DNA from: Candidatus Proruminimicrobium quisquiliarum
GTDB lineage: Bacteria; Elusimicrobiota; Endomicrobiia; Endomicrobiales; Endomicrobiaceae
Length of the DNA: 64,000 nucleotides
Assembly: GCA_018433245.1 (NCBI GenBank)
Contig: JAHDRN010000013.1
Location: 1-64,000 of the forward strand
Direction of reading: 5' to 3'
Made by a program: the position numbers and the translations under genes. This document shows, in pieces, positions 52,575 to 61,394 of this stretch. Numbering within the stretch: position 1 is the first letter of the stretch; every line of letters starts with the position of its first letter. Under the pieces are notes generated by a model that had not been told where the DNA came from, made no database searches, and saw only the letters and a list, made by a program, of their open reading frames with translations.

Positions 52575-53455
52575 GAAAAATAAAACACTATATTGAGTAT
52601 ATATCATTAAGAACAGTTATGTTTTTTTTATATCTTATGCCGGTCAAAGCCGCAAAAAAAATAGGATTATTGATCGCGGAATTTGCTTTTTATTTTGTGC
52701 CGGTGAGAAAAAAACACGTCATAGAATCTCTCACGATTGCTTTTCCTTCAAAAAACCGCAAAGAAATTTTCAAAATAGCAAAGGACGTTTACAGACAGTT
52801 TGTGATTACCGTGGTTGAATTTATTTTCTTCAGAAAGATGACGGGTGAAGAGATTAAAAATATGTATGAAGATTCGGATTTTAAACTTATGGAAGAATCA
52901 TTAAAGCAGGGCAAAGGAGCGGTGCTTCTTTCCGGCCATTTCGGTAACTGGGAACTGCTTGCAAAATCCTTCGCGCAGAGATATCCGACGTCGGTAATAG
53001 TAGCGCAGCAGTCAAATCCTATGGTAGACAAACTTATGAACGAAACAAGAACGATAAAAGGTTTCAATACGATATATAAAGACAGTCTTGTTTTCAGAGC
53101 CGTTTCAAGGGCTTTAAAAAGAAACGAATTTGTCGCCATCCTGGCAGATCAGGACGCGGGAAGACAGGGAGTATTTGTTCCGTTTTTCGGAAGGCTTGCT
53201 TCAACGGCAAAAGGGCCGGCTGCTTTTGCTTTAAGATGCGGATGTCCCATAATTGCGGCTTTTGCCGTAAGAAAACCGGACGGAAAATATAAAACTGTTC
53301 CGGTTGAAATAAAAAAACCGGAAGGCGTTGAAGAAGAAAAGGCTATAGAAATGATTATGGCCGAATACAGCAGAATTTTACAAAAACAGATAGAAGAATA
53401 CCCTTCCTATTGGTTCTGGTTTCACAGAAGATGGAAAACAAAAAAACAGGACTAA
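52571..53455 (+). CDS. Lipid A biosynthesis acyltransferase (LpxL/HtrB family)
   Basis: 294 aa. One N-terminal membrane helix, the catalytic HX4-type motif in LLSGHFGNWELLAKSF, and QDAGRQGVFVPFFGRLASTAKGPAAFA typical of LpxL/LpxM. It adds secondary acyl chains to lipid A at the inner membrane, showing the cell makes lipopolysaccharide. ATGA overlap with the DUF362 gene. Whether it is the L or M type cannot be told. Confidence 0.88.
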   Translation: MRKIKHYIEYISLRTVMFFLYLMPVKAAKKIGLLIAEFAFYFVPVRKKHVIESLTIAFPSKNRKEIFKIAKDVYRQFVITVVEFIFFRKMTGEEIKNMYEDSDFKLMEESLKQGKGAVLLSGHFGNWELLAKSFAQRYPTSVIVAQQSNPMVDKLMNETRTIKGFNTIYKDSLVFRAVSRALKRNEFVAILADQDAGRQGVFVPFFGRLASTAKGPAAFALRCGCPIIAAFAVRKPDGKYKTVPVEIKKPEGVEEEKAIEMIMAEYSRILQKQIEEYPSYWFWFHRRWKTKKQD

Positions 53456-53913
53456 ATTTTCAGAACGCTTATTTTTTTACCGCGGTCAAGCAGGTTTATT
53501 ATTTTATTTATTATTTCTTCTCTTGGAAGAAGTTTTTTTAATTTGTAAAAGTCCGAATCAGGATTTTTTGCGGTTCCGATTATAAAATTAATTTCTGGTT
53601 CTTCTTTTAATATGTCTGATAAAATTAAAGCGTTTTTGTTTTTAACCGGTTTTCCCGATAAGTTTTTATAACAGTCGTTTAATGTTATAAGCCCTTCGCA
53701 GGCCAGAGCGATTCCGTCTATTTTATAATATGCCTCGGGCAGAAAACCCGTATAATTTATAGTTATTTCCGGAGTCAGATTTAATATTCTGCAGTATGTT
53801 TTTATTGTTGAAGTTCCGCACAGTATTTTTTTGCCGTGCGATTTTGAAAATTTTTCAATTAAATTTTTATCTTTATGTTTATCCGCGGGCAGACCGGAAA
53901 AAACGCTAAGCAT
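53452..53913 (-). CDS. Hydrogenase-cluster-type domain protein (SpoIIE-phosphatase C-terminal-like)
   Basis: 153 aa. GKKILCGTSTIKTYCRILNL, TINYTGFLPEAYYKIDGIALACEGLITLNDCYK and IINKIINLLDRGKKISVL resemble the C-terminal extension of PP2C/SpoIIE-type phosphatases encoded beside [FeFe]-hydrogenases in Clostridia. The phosphatase domain itself is absent, and RBS AGGAG 9 bases ahead of the ATG indicates a complete short gene. The likeness is from memory and not firm. Convergent with the acyltransferase (4-base overlap of ends). Confidence 0.5.
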   Translation of the reverse strand: MLSVFSGLPADKHKDKNLIEKFSKSHGKKILCGTSTIKTYCRILNLTPEITINYTGFLPEAYYKIDGIALACEGLITLNDCYKNLSGKPVKNKNALILSDILKEEPEINFIIGTAKNPDSDFYKLKKLLPREEIINKIINLLDRGKKISVLKI

Positions 53914-53971
53914 TGATTTTCTCTCCTAAAAAACGGTTGACGTTTTTAATTTTTTGGACTATAAATATTAT

Positions 53972-54028
53972 GCCGGTGGTTTAGCCCACCAAGCTCTGCA
54001 CAGCAGAACGCTTCTGGGAGCCGCCGGC
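53972..54028. ncRNA. GC-rich nested hairpin in an AT-rich gap
   Basis: 57 bases, about 65% GC. As RNA the ends pair (GCCGGTGG with CCGCCGGC, 8 bp with one G-U), then CCCA with TGGG, then AAGC/GCTT and TCTGC/GCAGA around an ACA loop. It lies between two - strand genes, with no T-run after it, so a simple terminator is unlikely. Identity unknown. Confidence 0.55.
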
Positions 54029-54031
54029 GCT

Positions 54032-55615
54032 TTATTTTTTGTCGATTGAATCTGAATTTGCGTTTTTCCGCATAAATATAACGGTATTGACGTTCTTTCC
54101 TTTAAAATCCAATGTTTGCTCTTTATAAAAGTATTCTTTTATGTATTTTTCTCTGGCATTCAGTTTAACGGTTTCATTTTTTATAAAATCGGGTATATCC
54201 GTATTTTTATTTTTAAATTTACGTTCGTTGATTCTGTGAATAAAAGAGTCAATTTTATTTTGAGTTGAAATATTAACGTCGCGGATTATTATATCGGCGC
54301 CGCTTATATCACTGCAGCCGGCGTAATCGTTGATTATCGTAAAATTTAAACCGTTTAAACGCATTATTATATTTATTGAATTTATATCGTCAAGATTTAC
54401 GTCGACAAAAACTGTTCTTTTATTGCGTACGTCGTTATAGTTTTTCAGACAGTTAACGATAGTTTCCGGTTTTTTCACGGTATTGGCATCATAAAAAATA
54501 ATATTTCTGCCGTATTTCGCGTAATATCTTATTTCAGGGCCCGCTAAACGCGTGCTTATTCTTGAAAAACCGAGATTTATGCGGTAGGAAAAATCAATAT
54601 ACTGCATAATTCCTAAAATTATAATAATTGCAAGTAAGGTTTTTTTTAAATGCACGCTTTTCAGATTCGATACGTATATTGCGGCTATCAATATCATGGC
54701 GGGAATAAAACCGGCTCCGTATTCCGCCTGTTTATGATGCGGCATCAAAGTTATTACGGTCCAAGGTATAAAAAACCACAGCAGCAATAAATATTTATAT
54801 TTATTTTTATATTCTTTGATATACCAGAATATTCCCGCGGCAAACAGTATAAATATCGGTAGCGATAACAATTCGTCGTAAAGACCTAACGTTATTGCTC
54901 TTATGTTTTCAAATGACATGTTTACCGGTTCGGTTGACGGTTCATATAAAATTTTCTTTATTATTCCGGGTCTTGCATAATGTAAAAATGATAAGGGAAT
55001 TAAAGCAAGAAGAGACGCGGTTAAATTTGTTATAGCGGCGGTTCCTGAATTATTTCTCAGTGCCTTAGCCGCCGAGACTATAAACGGAACGATAAAAAAA
55101 GCGATAAAAGCGTCTTTTACCAATAACCCCAACCCGGCGGAAATACCGTATAACAACGACCATTTTAAGTTTGTAAAATATTTTGTTTTTATCAGACAGT
55201 ATATGTTAAACGTTATCGCGGCCATTATGTGATAATGATGTCCGTACTGTCTGCTCATGCCGTATACGGCCGGAACAAGAGCAAACAATATCATTGCCGT
55301 ATTTCCGGCTTCATTGTCTTTTAATTCTTTTCCGATTTTATATATAAAATACAAAGGGATTAAAAAGAAAATATAATTTATAAAAATTATGATTAAATCA
55401 AAATATTTTTTGCCGAAAACGGCGAACATTGATTTTGTTATATATGTTAAAAGCGGCGCGTTGTCAAAAAAATAATCAGAATTGAAAATATCCAAAAAAT
55501 GAAGAGTGCTGAATCCGTAAGGATAAACGGGAGTATTTAATATCCACCATATGAAATTTCCGGCTGCGTAAAATGCGGCTATTGCCAAAAAAATTATTTT
55601 AGAATTTGTTTTCAT
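54032..55615 (-). CDS. Membrane glycosyltransferase, GT39/PMT-like
   Basis: 527 aa with roughly ten membrane segments in the first ~340 residues and a soluble C-terminus. The first periplasmic loop (HFLDIFNSDYFFDNAPLLTY) has the aspartates and aromatic residues of ArnT/PMT-type enzymes, which use polyprenyl-phosphate sugars. Other segments such as YGMSRQYGHHYHIMA and TLMPHHKQAEYGAGFIP fit that fold. Acceptor unknown; lipid A or a protein. Monocistronic. Confidence 0.7.
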   Translation of the reverse strand: MKTNSKIIFLAIAAFYAAGNFIWWILNTPVYPYGFSTLHFLDIFNSDYFFDNAPLLTYITKSMFAVFGKKYFDLIIIFINYIFFLIPLYFIYKIGKELKDNEAGNTAMILFALVPAVYGMSRQYGHHYHIMAAITFNIYCLIKTKYFTNLKWSLLYGISAGLGLLVKDAFIAFFIVPFIVSAAKALRNNSGTAAITNLTASLLALIPLSFLHYARPGIIKKILYEPSTEPVNMSFENIRAITLGLYDELLSLPIFILFAAGIFWYIKEYKNKYKYLLLLWFFIPWTVITLMPHHKQAEYGAGFIPAMILIAAIYVSNLKSVHLKKTLLAIIIILGIMQYIDFSYRINLGFSRISTRLAGPEIRYYAKYGRNIIFYDANTVKKPETIVNCLKNYNDVRNKRTVFVDVNLDDINSINIIMRLNGLNFTIINDYAGCSDISGADIIIRDVNISTQNKIDSFIHRINERKFKNKNTDIPDFIKNETVKLNAREKYIKEYFYKEQTLDFKGKNVNTVIFMRKNANSDSIDKK

Positions 55616-55687
55616 TTTATTAATGGTTATAGAGGCTTACTCCTTTTGTTTTATTTGATTTTAGCAAATTTAAACCATGAAAATAAA

Positions 55688-55726
55688 AATCCCGTTCTTT
55701 TTGAATATTATAAAAAGAACGGGATT
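55688..55726 (-). terminator. Terminator of the rex-hydCBA operon
   Basis: Fifteen-base perfect arms at 55688-55702 and 55712-55726 (AATCCCGTTCTTTTT and its complement). On the - strand it is followed by a U-rich tail, 24 bases after the hydA stop. Confidence 0.92.
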
Positions 55727-55749
55727 ATATTGTTTTTTTAAAAATGCCG

Positions 55750-57747
55750 TCAGGCTATTGTTTTTATTTCTTCGTCAATCGCCTTTTCGGCAAGTTCGAC
55801 AGTGCATTTTGTTATTACTTTTGAACCTATTCTTACAACAGGTCCTTTTGAGCATTTTTCAAAACAAAATGAGGCCTGTACTTCAACGGTGTCTTTTATG
55901 CCCTTTTTATCTACAAGCTCCAAAATCTGCTTGAGAAGTTTCTGAGAGCCTCTTAACATGCAGCTTGTTCCAAAACACACATTTATCTTAAGATGCTTTT
56001 CGTCAATTCCTTTATGTATAGTAAAAGGATTTTCGGCAAGTCTCTTTCTGCTTGTATGTTTTGCATGCAGGCATTCATGCGCTTCGTGGCTGCCCGGTTC
56101 TTTGAGGAAATCTTTATATAATTTCTGAACGTAAGGATTGTCCTGCGGCTTATGAAGTTCAAGCACCTTATCGTTTTCATAAAGACATTTCGTTCTTTTT
56201 TTCCTTACGTCTAAATCTTTATAAACAGGCTGTCCCGCTCCTCCGATACATCCGCCTGGGCATGCCATAACTTCTATAAGGTCATATTTTTTTGTAGCTC
56301 TTATGTCTCTTATTACTTTTCTTGCGTTGCCAAGTCCGTGCACTACGGCGACTTTTAAATCTTTGCCGTTTACTTTGACAGAAGTTTCTCTTATTCCGTC
56401 TTCTCCTCTTACAAAACTGAATTCATCCACTTCGTTTGAATCGGCTTTAGCAAGAACATTTCTTAAAACGGCTTCGGTTACTCCTCCGGAATTTCCAAAT
56501 ATTACGCCGCCGCCTGTTTTAAAACCCAGAGGCATATCAAACGCCGAACGTTCAAGAGTTGAAAATGTCAGCCCTGATTCTTCTATCATTCTTGCGAGTT
56601 CCTGCGTCGTTAAAACAAAATCCGTATCCTGTATTCCGTCTGTTGAAAGTTCAGGCCTTTTTATTTCAAATTTTTTGGCTGTGCACGGCATTACCGAAAC
56701 AACCACTAAATCTTCTTTTTTAATTCCGTACATTTCCGGAAGAATTTTTTTTGCTATAGAACCGAACATTCCCTGAGGTGAACGGCAGCTTGAAAGATTT
56801 TCTATCATATCGGGATAATACTGTTCCACAAACTTTACCCATGCAGGACAGCATGACGTAAACTGAGGCAGTTTTTCGCCTGCCGAGAATCTGTCTGCAA
56901 ATTCTTTTGATTCTTCTACTATCGTCATATCCGCCGCAAAAGAAATATCAAATACTTTTTTAAAGCCCATTGTTCTTAAAGCGGTAACCATTTTACCTGC
57001 GGCCGATGTTCCCGTTTCTTTTGTGTCTCCGAAAGCTTCGCCGATTGCTGCTCTTACCGCCGGCGCTATCGCTACGACCACTGTTTTATTTTTATTGCTT
57101 AAAGCGTTCCATACGGGGCTGACATCAGATTTAGGAGTTAAAGCACCTGTCGGGCATACTCTTGCGCACTGGCCGCAGTAAACGCATTCGGAAGATTCAA
57201 GATTTTTTCCAAAGCTTGGACATACTGCGGAATTTGAACCTCTGTGTGCAAAATCTATGGCGCCGACGGTTTGTATTTCTTCGCAAAATCTTACGCAGTC
57301 TCCGCAGAGTACGCATTTTGTAGCGTCTCTTACTATTGACGGCGTTGAAAAGTCGACAGGTTCAGGTTTTCTTACATTTTGGAATCTGACTTTATGTATT
57401 CCGAGTCTTCTTGCAAGAGTCTGAAGCTGGCAGCTTTCGCTTTTATGGCAGCTTGTGCAGTCTTTATTGTGGTTTGCAAGAAGCAGTTCGACTATCATTT
57501 TTCTCATTTCTCTTATTTCTTCGTTGTTTGTTACCACTACCATTCCTTCTTCTGCCGGAGTGGAACAGGCCGGAAGTATTCCTCTTCCCTGCACGTTGAC
57601 CATGCAAAGCCTGCATGCGCCGTATGTGCTCAGTTCCGAGTGGTAGCAGAAAGTAGGCAGTTCGATATTTGCCTTTCTTATTACTTCAAGAAGATTTTTT
57701 TCATTATCAAAGGTGTATTTTTTTTCGTTTATAGTAATAGTTTTCAT
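55750..57747 (-). CDS. hydA: Electron-bifurcating [FeFe]-hydrogenase, catalytic subunit HydA
   Basis: 665 aa. From the N-terminus: a [2Fe-2S] domain (C34, C45, C48, C61), the His-Cys3 cluster (HNKDCTSC..C), two [4Fe-4S] clusters (CVLCGDCVRFC, CVYCGQCARVCP), and the H-cluster with L1 TSCCPAW (297-303), L2 MPCTAKKFE (353-361) and L3 MACPGGCIGGAGQP (494-507), all canonical. A C-terminal thioredoxin-like [2Fe-2S] domain has C591, C596, C628, C632. With HydB and HydC it makes H2 from NADH plus reduced ferredoxin. Last gene of the operon. Confidence 0.97.
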   Translation of the reverse strand: MKTITINEKKYTFDNEKNLLEVIRKANIELPTFCYHSELSTYGACRLCMVNVQGRGILPACSTPAEEGMVVVTNNEEIREMRKMIVELLLANHNKDCTSCHKSESCQLQTLARRLGIHKVRFQNVRKPEPVDFSTPSIVRDATKCVLCGDCVRFCEEIQTVGAIDFAHRGSNSAVCPSFGKNLESSECVYCGQCARVCPTGALTPKSDVSPVWNALSNKNKTVVVAIAPAVRAAIGEAFGDTKETGTSAAGKMVTALRTMGFKKVFDISFAADMTIVEESKEFADRFSAGEKLPQFTSCCPAWVKFVEQYYPDMIENLSSCRSPQGMFGSIAKKILPEMYGIKKEDLVVVSVMPCTAKKFEIKRPELSTDGIQDTDFVLTTQELARMIEESGLTFSTLERSAFDMPLGFKTGGGVIFGNSGGVTEAVLRNVLAKADSNEVDEFSFVRGEDGIRETSVKVNGKDLKVAVVHGLGNARKVIRDIRATKKYDLIEVMACPGGCIGGAGQPVYKDLDVRKKRTKCLYENDKVLELHKPQDNPYVQKLYKDFLKEPGSHEAHECLHAKHTSRKRLAENPFTIHKGIDEKHLKINVCFGTSCMLRGSQKLLKQILELVDKKGIKDTVEVQASFCFEKCSKGPVVRIGSKVITKCTVELAEKAIDEEIKTIA

Positions 57748-57750
57748 TTT

Positions 57751-59628
57751 TTATCCTCTCTTAATCGCTTTGAATTTGCATGCGTCTATGCAGACTCCGC
57801 ATTTTACGCACAGGCTCTGTTCTATAACATGTTTCTGTTTTTTATCGCCTTTTATCGCTTTTACCGGACATTTCATTGCGCAGACCGTGCATCCTATGCA
57901 CTTATCCGGATCTATCGTTATATTTACAAGACTTGTGCATGAGCCTGCCGGACATTTTTTTTCTTTTACATGCGCATCATATTCATGTCTGAAATATTTT
58001 AAAGTTGAAAGCACAGGATTGGGGGCGGTTTTGCCCAGTCCGCAAAGAGAACCGATTCTTACGGTGTGCGCAAGTTTTTCAAGAAGAGGAATGGTTTCAG
58101 GCGTTGCTCTGCCTTCGGTAATATCTTCAAGCATTAAAAGCATCTGTCTTGTTCCTTCTCTGCACAAAACACATTTGCCGCATGATTCATTCTGTGTAAA
58201 TTGCATAAAAAATTTTGCTACGCTTACCATGCAGGTTGTCTGGTTCATAACAACAAGTCCGCCTGAACCGACCATTGCGCCTACAGTTCTTAGAGAATCA
58301 AAATCTAAAGGCAAATCTAAATGTTCTTTAGTTAAACATCCGCCCGAAGGCCCTCCGATTTGTACGGCTTTAAAAGCGCCTTCTTCAACTTCTCCTTTAT
58401 CATTTGTTACTCCGCCTGCTATGTCAAATATGATTTGTCTTAAAGTTGAACCGAAAGGAACTTCTATAAGACCGGTATTTTTAACGTGTCCGGTCAATGC
58501 GAACGTTTTTGTTCCGGTAGATGTTGCAACGCCTACGCTTTTAAATTTATCAGCTCCGTCTTTTATTATAAGAGGGACGGTCGCAAGAGTTTCAACATTG
58601 TTTATGACTGTCGGTTTTCCCCGGAGTCCGCTTTGAGCCGGAAACGGAGGTTTAGGTTTAGGCATTCCTCTTTTCCCTTCAATAGATGCTATAAGAGCTG
58701 TTTCTTCTCCGCATACAAAAGCGCCTGCTCCTTCCATTACGTGCAGTATAAAATTGTGGTCGGATCCGAAAAGTTTTTCTCCTAAAATTCCGTATTCCGT
58801 CGCTTTTTTTATGGCGCTTTTCATTCTTTCAACGGCAAGATGGTATTCGGTTCTGACGTATACATATCCTTCGTCCGCTCCTATCGCTTTTGCCGCTATT
58901 ATCATTCCTTCTATAACGCTGTGAGGATTTCCTTCAAGAACGCTTCTGTCCATAAAAGCTCCGGGATCTCCTTCGTCGCCGTTACAGATAACGTATTTTT
59001 TCGGTTCCGGCTGTATTCTTGTCAGATCCCATTTTCTGCCTGTCGGAAATCCGCCTCCGCCTCTTCCTCTCAACCCCGAATCTATCATCGTTTTGCAAAT
59101 CTCTTCGGCGCTCATTTCAAGACATGCTTTTTTTGCGCCTGAATATCCACCGAGGCTTATATATTCTTCAATATCTTCGGCTCCTATAAATCCGCATTTT
59201 TTTATAACAAACCGGTGTTGTCTTTTATAAAAAGGGATTTCTTCCGGACCTTTAAATATTTTTTTATCTTCGGTGTAACAAAGTCTGTCTATTATTTCGT
59301 TTCCGATTATGCTTTTTTCGAGGATTTCTTTTACGTCTTCAACTTTTACTTTCGTATATAAAATATTATCCGGCATTAAAGCTACAAGAGGTCCCATCTG
59401 GCAGAAGCCCTGGCATCCGCTTTTTGAAAGCATTAAACTTGTACTTTCTTCTTTTTTAAATTCTATGCATACGTCTATTTTCATATTGGCGGCAGTTTTC
59501 ATAAAAGTGTCATAAACTTTCAATGCTCCGTTTGCCACGCATCCCGTTCCCGCGCAGAGAATTATTCTTTTTTTTATATTTTTTGAGGACGCCTTCACGT
59601 CGTTTGTTATTTTATCAAGATCTATCAT
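57751..59628 (-). CDS. hydB: Bifurcating hydrogenase flavoprotein subunit HydB
   Basis: 625 aa. N-terminal thioredoxin-like [2Fe-2S] domain (C25, C30, C72, C76), NuoF-like FMN/NAD site ([16 protein letters not shown], about 185-200; [15 protein letters not shown]), SLBB region, the [4Fe-4S] ESCGKCVLCREGT site and a C-terminal two-cluster ferredoxin (CIGCTVCAMKCP, CVKCGVCIDACK). NAD(H) and ferredoxin are the expected electron carriers. Lies 3 bases before hydA and starts 1 base after hydC. Confidence 0.96.
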   Translation of the reverse strand: MIDLDKITNDVKASSKNIKKRIILCAGTGCVANGALKVYDTFMKTAANMKIDVCIEFKKEESTSLMLSKSGCQGFCQMGPLVALMPDNILYTKVKVEDVKEILEKSIIGNEIIDRLCYTEDKKIFKGPEEIPFYKRQHRFVIKKCGFIGAEDIEEYISLGGYSGAKKACLEMSAEEICKTMIDSGLRGRGGGGFPTGRKWDLTRIQPEPKKYVICNGDEGDPGAFMDRSVLEGNPHSVIEGMIIAAKAIGADEGYVYVRTEYHLAVERMKSAIKKATEYGILGEKLFGSDHNFILHVMEGAGAFVCGEETALIASIEGKRGMPKPKPPFPAQSGLRGKPTVINNVETLATVPLIIKDGADKFKSVGVATSTGTKTFALTGHVKNTGLIEVPFGSTLRQIIFDIAGGVTNDKGEVEEGAFKAVQIGGPSGGCLTKEHLDLPLDFDSLRTVGAMVGSGGLVVMNQTTCMVSVAKFFMQFTQNESCGKCVLCREGTRQMLLMLEDITEGRATPETIPLLEKLAHTVRIGSLCGLGKTAPNPVLSTLKYFRHEYDAHVKEKKCPAGSCTSLVNITIDPDKCIGCTVCAMKCPVKAIKGDKKQKHVIEQSLCVKCGVCIDACKFKAIKRG

Positions 59629-59629
59629 T

Positions 59630-60115
59630 TTAGAGAGCCTCCTCTTTTTTAATTATATCGTCGATTATTTTTGAAAGTTTTTCAGGCGTTACCTGTCCGT
59701 AAACGTCGTTGTCTACAAGCATTACCGGAGCAAGTCCGCATGCGCCCAGACATGATACCGCTTCAACCGTAAAGAGCATGTCTTTTGTAGTTATTTCTGT
59801 TCCTTTCAAATTAAGTTTCGTTTTAAGAGCGTCTATGAGAAGAGATGATTTTTTTACGTGGCATGCGGTTCCGTCGCAAACTTTTATAATATGCTTGCCT
59901 TTTGGCTTAAGCGTAAAATGCGAAAAAAACGTAGCTACTCCGTAAACTCTTGCCGGCGAAATATTAAGCGATGAAGCTATAAAAGCAAGTATCTCTTCCG
60001 GAAGATATCTGTAAACGTCCTGTACGGCCTGAAGAATTGGAATAAGTTTTGTCTTATCTCTGCCGTTCTCTTCCAAAATCTGGCAGACTTTGTCAAACTT
60101 TCCGTAATTTTCCAT
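59630..60115 (-). CDS. hydC: Bifurcating hydrogenase subunit HydC (NuoE-like)
   Basis: 161 aa. A helical N-terminus followed by a thioredoxin-like [2Fe-2S] domain with C80-x4-C85 and C122-x3-C126 (CDGTACHVKKS, CLGACGLAP). GVATFFSHFTLKPKGKH is typical NuoE. Follows rex after 15 bases, with AGGAGA RBS. Confidence 0.96.
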   Translation of the reverse strand: MENYGKFDKVCQILEENGRDKTKLIPILQAVQDVYRYLPEEILAFIASSLNISPARVYGVATFFSHFTLKPKGKHIIKVCDGTACHVKKSSLLIDALKTKLNLKGTEITTKDMLFTVEAVSCLGACGLAPVMLVDNDVYGQVTPEKLSKIIDDIIKKEEAL

Positions 60116-60130
60116 ACAAATCTCCTGATA

Positions 60131-60805
60131 TTAAATATTTTTATTTATTTTTAATTCAATTTTTTTTGACAAAACCGCAAGAGACGAAGCCAGATTTTCA
60201 TGCTGCACTATGATTCCGTCTTTTACATTTATTTTTACAGGCGCAAAATTCCATATTGCTTTAATTCCGGCGCTAACCATTCTGTCGGCAATTTTTTGCG
60301 CATATGCCGCCGGAACGGTTAAAATTCCTATTTCAATATCCATTCTTTTTATTATTTCTTCAAGTTTGTCAGTGTGAAATACGCTTTTTGTATTTATAAA
60401 TTTGCCTACCTTATCCGGGCTTGTGTCAAAAGCGGCGACTATTTCAAGACCGAATTCTTTAAATCCGTGATAACCCAAAAGAGCATAACCCAAATGGCCT
60501 GCTCCGACGAGAATTGCTTCATTTTTTATATGGCAGCATAAAAATTTTTCAATGTTTGCTATAAGTTCTTTTAATTCGTATCCGACTTTCGGTTTTCCGG
60601 CGACTCCGGTTGTTTCAATATCTTTTCTTACCTGTATGGGGTTTAGATTTAGTTCCGTTGCAATTTGAGAGCATGAAACGACGGAAACATTTCTTGTTTC
60701 AAGAGTTTTTAAATATTGCAAATATACCGGAAGTCTTCTTAAAGTGGGTTCTGAAAAGTCATTTGTTGAATCTAAAATGATTTGATTTTTCAATGTATTC
60801 TCCAT
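60131..60805 (-). CDS. rex: Redox-sensing repressor Rex
   Basis: 224 aa. N-terminal winged helix (LRRLPVYLQYLKTLETRNV, SQIATELNLNPIQVRKDIE) and a Rossmann domain with VGAGHLGYALLGYHGF that senses NADH/NAD. It heads the hyd operon, so H2 production is very likely tuned to NADH. Start is ATG 60805, but GGAG in that first stretch is well placed for a TTG at 60793, which would give a protein 4 residues shorter; the choice is open. Confidence 0.95.
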   Translation of the reverse strand: MENTLKNQIILDSTNDFSEPTLRRLPVYLQYLKTLETRNVSVVSCSQIATELNLNPIQVRKDIETTGVAGKPKVGYELKELIANIEKFLCCHIKNEAILVGAGHLGYALLGYHGFKEFGLEIVAAFDTSPDKVGKFINTKSVFHTDKLEEIIKRMDIEIGILTVPAAYAQKIADRMVSAGIKAIWNFAPVKINVKDGIIVQHENLASSLAVLSKKIELKINKNI

Positions 60806-60827
60806 TAGATAAAAATTTATAGATAAA

Positions 60828-60856
60828 ATTATATCTATTTAAAAATAATTTGTCAA
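60828..60856 (-). promoter_or_regulatory. Promoter of the rex-hydCBA operon
   Basis: On the - strand TTGACA (60856-60851), 17-base spacer, TATAAT (60833-60828), both hexamers consensus; the leader to rex is only about 15 bases. Confidence 0.88.
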
Positions 60857-60888
60857 CATAAAAAATGATTTTTTAATAAGGCCGGTTA

Positions 60889-60932
60889 AAAATAAACAAA
60901 AATACGAGCTTCAATTACGATTTGTTTATTTT
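60889..60932. promoter_or_regulatory. Inverted repeat between the divergent hydrogenase operons
   Basis: AAAATAAACAAA (60889-60900) and TTTGTTTATTTT (60921-60932), perfect 12-base arms with a 20-base centre. It lies midway between the two promoters and is a candidate regulator site; it does not match the usual TTGTGA-TCACAA Rex consensus closely. Confidence 0.5.
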
Positions 60933-60967
60933 AATCAAAAAAAATTTGATAAATCAATAGAATTCGT

Positions 60968-60996
60968 TTGCAAAAAAAGAGTGAATTTTATATAAT
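60968..60996 (+). promoter_or_regulatory. Promoter of the second hydrogenase operon
   Basis: TTGCAA (60968-60973), 17-base spacer, TATAAT (60991-60996), about 35 bases before the first gene. RBS GCAGGAG follows. Confidence 0.78.
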
Positions 60997-61031
60997 TCGC
61001 GTTATTATATTAAAATTGCAGGAGAACTATC

Positions 61032-61394
61032 ATGTCAAGTCCTTTGGCGGTGCTTGAAGCCAAAAAACAGCAGGCAAAAAAAAATCTTGAAGAAATCGGT
61101 TATTTTTCTGACGTAAAAATTTATGTCGGTATGGCAACATGCGAAATTGCGGCAGGATCAAATCACGTGATGGAAGTGTTTCAAAACGCTGTTAAAGAAG
61201 ACAAATCTTTAAAAGGCGTTTACTTAAGCCAGAAAGGCTGCGCCGGAAGATGTAATTTAGAACCTACCGTTGAAATTTATCAGAAAGGGAAAGATCCGGT
61301 AAAATATGTAAAAGTAACGGCGGAAAACGCAAAAATTATCATTGAAAAACATATAAAAAAAGGCGAAGTTATAAAAGAATGGGTGGGCAAATAA
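61032..61394 (+). CDS. HndB-like thioredoxin-fold [2Fe-2S] protein
   Basis: 120 aa. VKIYVGMATCEIAAGSNHVM and SQKGCAGRCNLEP match HndB of the Desulfovibrio Hnd hydrogenase. Three of four usual ligands are kept: C37, C70 and C74; the position of the first (residue 32) is Val. So it may bind an altered cluster or none. It is the separated equivalent of the domain that begins HydB, here a gene of its own. The stop abuts the next ATG. Confidence 0.85.
   Translation: MSSPLAVLEAKKQQAKKNLEEIGYFSDVKIYVGMATCEIAAGSNHVMEVFQNAVKEDKSLKGVYLSQKGCAGRCNLEPTVEIYQKGKDPVKYVKVTAENAKIIIEKHIKKGEVIKEWVGK

Noticed and set aside
53972-54028. GC-rich element as a tRNA
   Set aside because: Too short and lacks the T-arm consensus, anticodon-arm layout and acceptor end.
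57713-58636. 307-codon + strand open frame
   Set aside because: It lies antisense to hydA/hydB, whose full set of cluster motifs is read from the other strand; no RBS and no family likeness.
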